Assembly: GCA_003586115.2 (NCBI GenBank)
Contig: QVOM02000070.1
Span: forward strand, 436,219-500,218
Length of the DNA: 64,000 nucleotides
Reading direction: 5' to 3'
Source of the DNA: Salvator merianae
Taxonomy: Eukaryota > Chordata > Lepidosauria > Squamata > Teiidae
Shown: positions 55,201 to 61,200 of the stretch, in pieces
How the letters are laid out: every line of letters starts with the position of its first letter
Position numbering within the stretch: the first letter of the stretch is position 1
Program-made: the position numbers and the translations under genes
The notes under the pieces: model-generated
What the model was told of the DNA's origin: nothing
Database searches by the model: none
The model's input: the letters and a program-made list of their open reading frames with translations, nothing else

Positions 55201-58200
55201 CATTTGATACAAGGATATAAGCAAGCCTTCTTAGCATTAAGCAAGCAAGTTCCATGTTACAGGACCAAACAGACATGAGCTGACTTTCAGACCTCAGAAG
55301 GCTCATAAATGCACGGGCAGCCCTTTAAATAATCATCTCTTGTATGGAGTATGCATGTTCTACAATTCATTTTTAAATTTTCTCAATTTTGTAGTTTGGC
55401 CCCAGTCCATAAATAAATTAATATATAATAACCATCCCATATATTTCCAGCTATATGTTGCAAAATCAGGTCTAGCCATTCCACTTTATTTCTGCCCACT
55501 TTTGCTCACCACTTTTGTTGAAAAAATAATGTTTTGAATACCTGTATGTACCCCTTCTTTATATTAAGCCGGCGAGTTTAGTATTACAGAACAAAACAGG
55601 CAAATATAAGATGACTTGCAGACTTTGGAAGGCTTATAAATGTGCAGACAGCCCTTTAAATAGCCATATCATGAAGAATGCATGTTTTACTGTTCCTTGT
55701 TGAATGTTCTGAATTTTGTAGTTTTGGCCCAGGACTGTGAATAAACATGTATAAAAGCCATCTCTTATCTTTCCAGGTAGAAATCATGGAATCAGCTCTA
55801 GCAGTTCCACTTTATTTCTGCCCACTTTTGGCCACTGCTTTTGTTGAAAAAATCTTGTTTTGAATGTTTCTATACATCTAGCCAAGTTACAGCTCTGCAA
55901 ACATTGCTGAACTATAACTTTTATCATTTCTTTCCATTGGCCAGCCTGACAAGGGCTCATGGGAGTTCAGCAACATCTGGAGTCACAGTTTGGTCACCTT
56001 TGTCTTAGATTTGAATTAGAGAGTGGTGGCAGATAGCTTTAGGGGCAGGTGATTACAGGCATAGGCCAGGTAATCACTGGCCATGGGTGGGTGCACTTTT
56101 CCTAAGCTCACCCATGCAAGACCTGCCCAGAGGGCAGAACGTGTTTTCACATCCCATGCCTGTGGATCACCTGCTCTTAAAGCTACAAGCCACCACTGGA
56201 ATTAGAGAAGATTTCAGTGGAGGTCCCTATAAGGAACCTCTGCACAGAGGTGAAGCAAATATCTAAGAGGCAGAACCACAGGACCCTGTCCTAATGGTGC
56301 CTCCCATTCTTGCCATCACAAGCAACAAAGCCAGGGGACCACAATTCCCCAGCTTTGAAGCTTCTGTCTGGGGCCATTAAGGAAATGTCCACAGAATTCA
56401 ACTATTTTATGGACATCATGTAATGGCCCAGGAAAGAGTTAAATGTCCTGCACCACCACTGTCAATTGGCATGATGGCAGGATAAGAGCCTGAGGGCAGC
56501 AAGTTCTTTGCAGAATGGGTCATCCAGCTTTGCAACAGGGTTGCTTCCAAGGGCAGTTTCACCCTATGATGTGAGTTTTGAATCCCAAGAGCATGATGGC
56601 CTGCAGATAGCGTACCCTTAGGTTACAACCAGGCACTTCTTTTTTTGCCTATGCAGATTCTGCACAATTGTGACAAATACCAGACATTCAAAGACAAGGA
56701 TTGTCAAGTTCTTCTATCATTAATTTCTTATTAGTTATGAGAACCGCCCTATTAGAGAGGAGCACCTGATTTTAAGACTCATAGTGCATCAGTAAAGTGA
56801 CCATGATGCAAAGACAAAATGATAGAAAGCATAAGACCATAAAACACAAACAGGGTACATTATTTAGCAATGCAATATTCATTATTAATGGATTAATGGA
56901 TCTTTAATTGTATCACTATGCACCATTGCAGTGCAGTTCTATGCAGTCAAAGCTTGACGGAGAGGGGGACTAGAGCACAAGCCTTGGTTAAATGTCCAGA
57001 TGTTCTGAAGTGGAGGCGAACATGTGACTGTTCTAAATGTTTCAAAATGCCCACACAAGGATCCTGCTGTTCAGGCACACCAGCATATCTTTACTAGGCT
57101 CCTGGAAGGGTGAACTGGGTGCACCTATTCTAAGCCATGACTATTCTGACCCTTCTGCAACCAATGGCGAGTGAGTGAAATTGCCTCTTGCTGTTTGGGG
57201 GCCTGTCTGAGCTTCCCCATTCCCTTAGATATCCAAAACAAATGTGTGGAATGGGTTTCCTGCATTTATTTACAACCATCTAATGATAATATAGACTTGT
57301 TTTGCAGCCTAGATACGGAATCTCTGATTGAGAATCCAGTTACAACTTTCATCTTATGTGACTAGTACAGAACATATGGACCAGGCCTTCATGACATGGT
57401 GAAGATATCTTCTCCAGGCCCGCAAGGGAACTAATCTCCCCTTCTTCCCTCACTCAAGCATCTGGAGGGCACTGGTATCCTTGGAGGAGTAAAGACATCT
57501 AGAAGTCAGTCTGCGAGAAGCCTTGCTGCAACCCATTGTTATGGGCCATGCTGAGCGAAGGCGCTACAGCAGTTGCCCACAGAGGTTAAGGTTGACCTCT
57601 GTACATATCCGCAGATGCTTGTAATGTGGCCTATCCTGGTGGCAATTGAGATAGTAAGGTGCATTAAATATGATAATGGAGGTGCCTGTCCCCAAATGCC
57701 TTTGACTGGGAAAGTGAAGCTGCATTTATTGTTCTCCCACTAATCTGACTGCACTCATAGCTTGAGAGAAGAGAGATTTAAATCTTGTCCATGTTCCCTC
57801 ACTCTTCCCTCTCCAAATCAAAGAAGAGAGAGAGTGTCTAGACACTTTGTTGCATGGAATGGGCTTACTTCTTTGCTGCACATAGCAATACAAGAAATTA
57901 TGTAGCTATTTCATCCAACTTGAGCCACGTTTCCACTTCTTGTTGGAGGCGATGCCTTTCTGGGCTGATGGGGGAGACATCAATTCACTGTGGAAGAAGA
58001 TGCCCCCTCATTTCAATTTTAGAGTGCAGAGATGCCATTTTCAGTAGTGCCTCCGAATAGGGTGCAAACCGCCAGCTGCATGCAAGACACCTTGGTTGAA
58101 TATCATCCCAGCAAAGGAGATGACATGATTGCTGCTGCCAAGAGTGGAGTCATGGTGGCAGCAGACACTTTCTTCAGATAATGAGGGCACTTGGTGGAGA

Positions 58201-61200
58201 CACAGCCTTGTATCCTCTGCTGAGAGCTTTCTCTCTTTGCATTTATTATGACAGGAAGAACAAATGATGCTACCAGAATCCTAGCTCCTACCTACTGGGG
58301 ATAATAGAAAATAAGTTTGAGGGTGTCAATGTGTTATTGCAAAATATGGTAACTGCAGCTAGAATTGTATATGCACAGAAACGGAAAGGGGACAAAATAC
58401 CAACAGTGGATGATTGGTTGGTCAAAATAATGGACGTTACTGAGATGGACAAATTGACTAACTTACTGAGAAATAAGACAGTTGATGGGTTTTATAGCAA
58501 CTGGAAACCTTTTATTGGCTTTTTGCAAGAATTGGAAAGTGGATGTGTGATTGCTGGATTCGAAGAATGAAGAAGAAAGGAGACAATTGGTAGAAGAAAG
58601 GAACTGAGTGACCAGCAGGGGCAAGAAACATGAAACACAGAAGAAACTTTGGAAGAAGGAGGAAGTCAGTAGTTAAAAATGTTAGTATATGGATTTTTGA
58701 ATTAAATGTAAATTAAAAAGAAAACAGAATCCTAGCTCCTCTGCATCTCGTAGAATTATGACAAAAATCCCTTGCATGCTAGGATGGAGATACAAGCAAA
58801 TGAATGTGCTGTGGCAGGTGGCGAAACAGAAGAAAGGAGCATCAAGTGGCACACTGCAAGTTTACAATCCATACACCCATATGGGTGCTGTTCTGGCACC
58901 CATATGGAAGCACAGGCTGAAAGCACAGGCTCACCTGGATGGAAACCTCTGAGTGTTCTGTGGCTGAAGTGTAGCCTCCTGTGTAATCTAAGAGGTACAT
59001 CATTTGCACCACAGCCTCATGCCTCTGATCCCCTATTTTCCTGACATGCAGCCCCCCAAATGATACCCAAAGAAAATGCCACCCTTGCAGGTACAAGGTT
59101 CCTCCATCCGGCGATATGAAATGGAATCACACATGAGGAATCATGATAGATGCGGTCCTTACCTGTGCTTTGCCACGATGCTCTGATAGTATAACAATGT
59201 GCTCTCCATAGACGTCTATCTCCACCTGACGTGCCCATGTTGCTGCAAAGGAGCCCCGGTGCTCATTCTCTACTTTGACTGTAAAATCTGGGAATTTGTC
59301 CAATGGACCGCAGTACTTGCTTAGGGTGTATTTGCACGTTCCTTCATAATCAAAGGTGACGCCATCAAATGTGATGTAATGGGGATCTCCAAAGACCCAA
59401 GAGTTGCCGTAATTCACAGGGTAACAGCCGCGTATCCCATCCACAGTGCTGCACACCTCCAGAGTCCCACATTGATGTTCCTGGCATTCCATGGAATGGG
59501 AAGGGTGCCTACAGGTGCACTTCTGGGTACAGGTCTCGGTTAGGATCACCTCATCACCGAGTTGATAATACTGACCATTCAACATGCAACCACAATGGCT
59601 CAGGGGAACACAGACTCCTCCGCTCAAAATGTAGCTTCTGTCACAAGAGCAGCTGGCCCTACAAGGCTCAATGCAATAAAGGGGTGCTGTAGAATCTGGA
59701 CAACTGGCGGGGCAGGCAGTTGAGCAGGGTACAAAATGGCTGTTCTCCAGACAAGTGATTTCTGTTGAAGAAACAACATGTGGAGGGAATTAAATCAATG
59801 GTGTCCTAAGACATTCCACTGCTTGAAATGGCACCCAAATGCAAGAGTGGTGGACATAAGAGGGTACCAACAGAAGGCTCACCCTCTTCTGTCCATTGGC
59901 TTGTAGGCTTTGTTTGAAACCCACACAGCCTGGCAAGCTTTCCTTCGATCTAACCAATTTCAGGTCAGATTAAAGGAAGAATCTAAATGGACTCCTCAAA
60001 TTGGTGGATTGTGAAGGGTGGAACTTCCAGTTGTGCCCAGTTGTATTGCCCACCTGTGCCCAAGTGTCTCTATGGCCTGAGTGGAATGGGAAAAGTTCAG
60101 GGTTGTGGCCAGTACCACACCTTTGATTGCACCAAACTGCGCTTTGGTCCACTACTGAACAATTACATGTGAGATGCCAGGAACCACCTCACTCTGTCCC
60201 AGTCCATCTTCTGAGCTGGCGCTGCCTAAATGGCCTCGTCTGCCCCAACAAGTCCAGCATTTTAAAAAGATTTGCTCAAGAAGCACTCCCTGAGTCTGTC
60301 ATTCCCCTGTCCTGTATGGATTGCTTTGCTGTGCAGAGCTAGTTCCATGTCAATATGGGTCTGCACATTTGTAATAATACTCTAGCGAAGGTCCCAGAAC
60401 CATCTAAGAAAGGCATAAGCTTCAGCTTTTCAGAAAGGGATAGATGTTAAGTCCTTTCTTCATGCAGAGGCCGTGATCTGGATCAGTAGGTCTGGACCAG
60501 CCAGGCCTTCTGACCAAATGACAAAACACAGGGTCTGGAACAGCGCTATCTGCATGACTGTGCTGTTTCGGACCAGCTCCCATACTGGCCTCAAAACTTA
60601 CAAGAGTTTCAGGGCTAGCCTACAAGGGCTCCAAAGGGCTAGGAACCCCTAGAAGACTCATTTTGGAACCTGTTGGTCCCCTGGTAGACCTGTCTAATGA
60701 GGTCTACCAGTGATCCAGATCAAGGATCACTCTGTCCTATGCATATGAAGCCCACCAGCAGTGGTCAGGGTCTCCCTTGGACCTGTCTATGAGGCAGAAT
60801 GGAAGGCCACAGTTTACATTGTAGATCGGCCCAAAGGTAAGTGGATAAAGGCCCTTACACGTTTTTAATTGAATTGAATTGAATTGAATTGAATTGAGAG
60901 GATAAATAACCAGGTTTTATTTTTACCTCTAGAGACCTGGGACAGAAGTCAAGCCTTGTCAGGAACAAAATCACATGTTGCTGTATGATGACAATATCAC
61001 TCATAAAGATGGGCAGCCCTGCTCCCACCGAGCTTCAAGAAAACTAGGAGAGGAGCCCAAGCTAGTGAGTGTCACCTGGTGATCAGGAGTAGACTCCAGC
61101 TGCTCCCGATCGCTACCAGCTGTGGAGCACAAAACCATGCTCCACAGCTGTACCAGGAGCAGCTGGAGTGTTCTTGGTACAGTGTATTCACACCCACTTC

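Larger units (their letters stand above)
52502..59162. other. Largest intron (6.7 kb), exons 2 to 3
   Basis: It holds a 5'-truncated L1 with perfect target duplication (58290-58724), a hAT-like MITE (56021-56198), a diverged tandem duplication with a period near 330 bp (55230-55880), and a palindromic unassigned block around 53640-54155 (tggatcccatcc-like inverted segments). Other parts (52560-53600, 54160-55200, 56210-58270) show no recognisable gene. No exon is missing by phase: exon 2 ends in phase 0 and exon 3 begins in phase 0. Confidence 0.6.
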
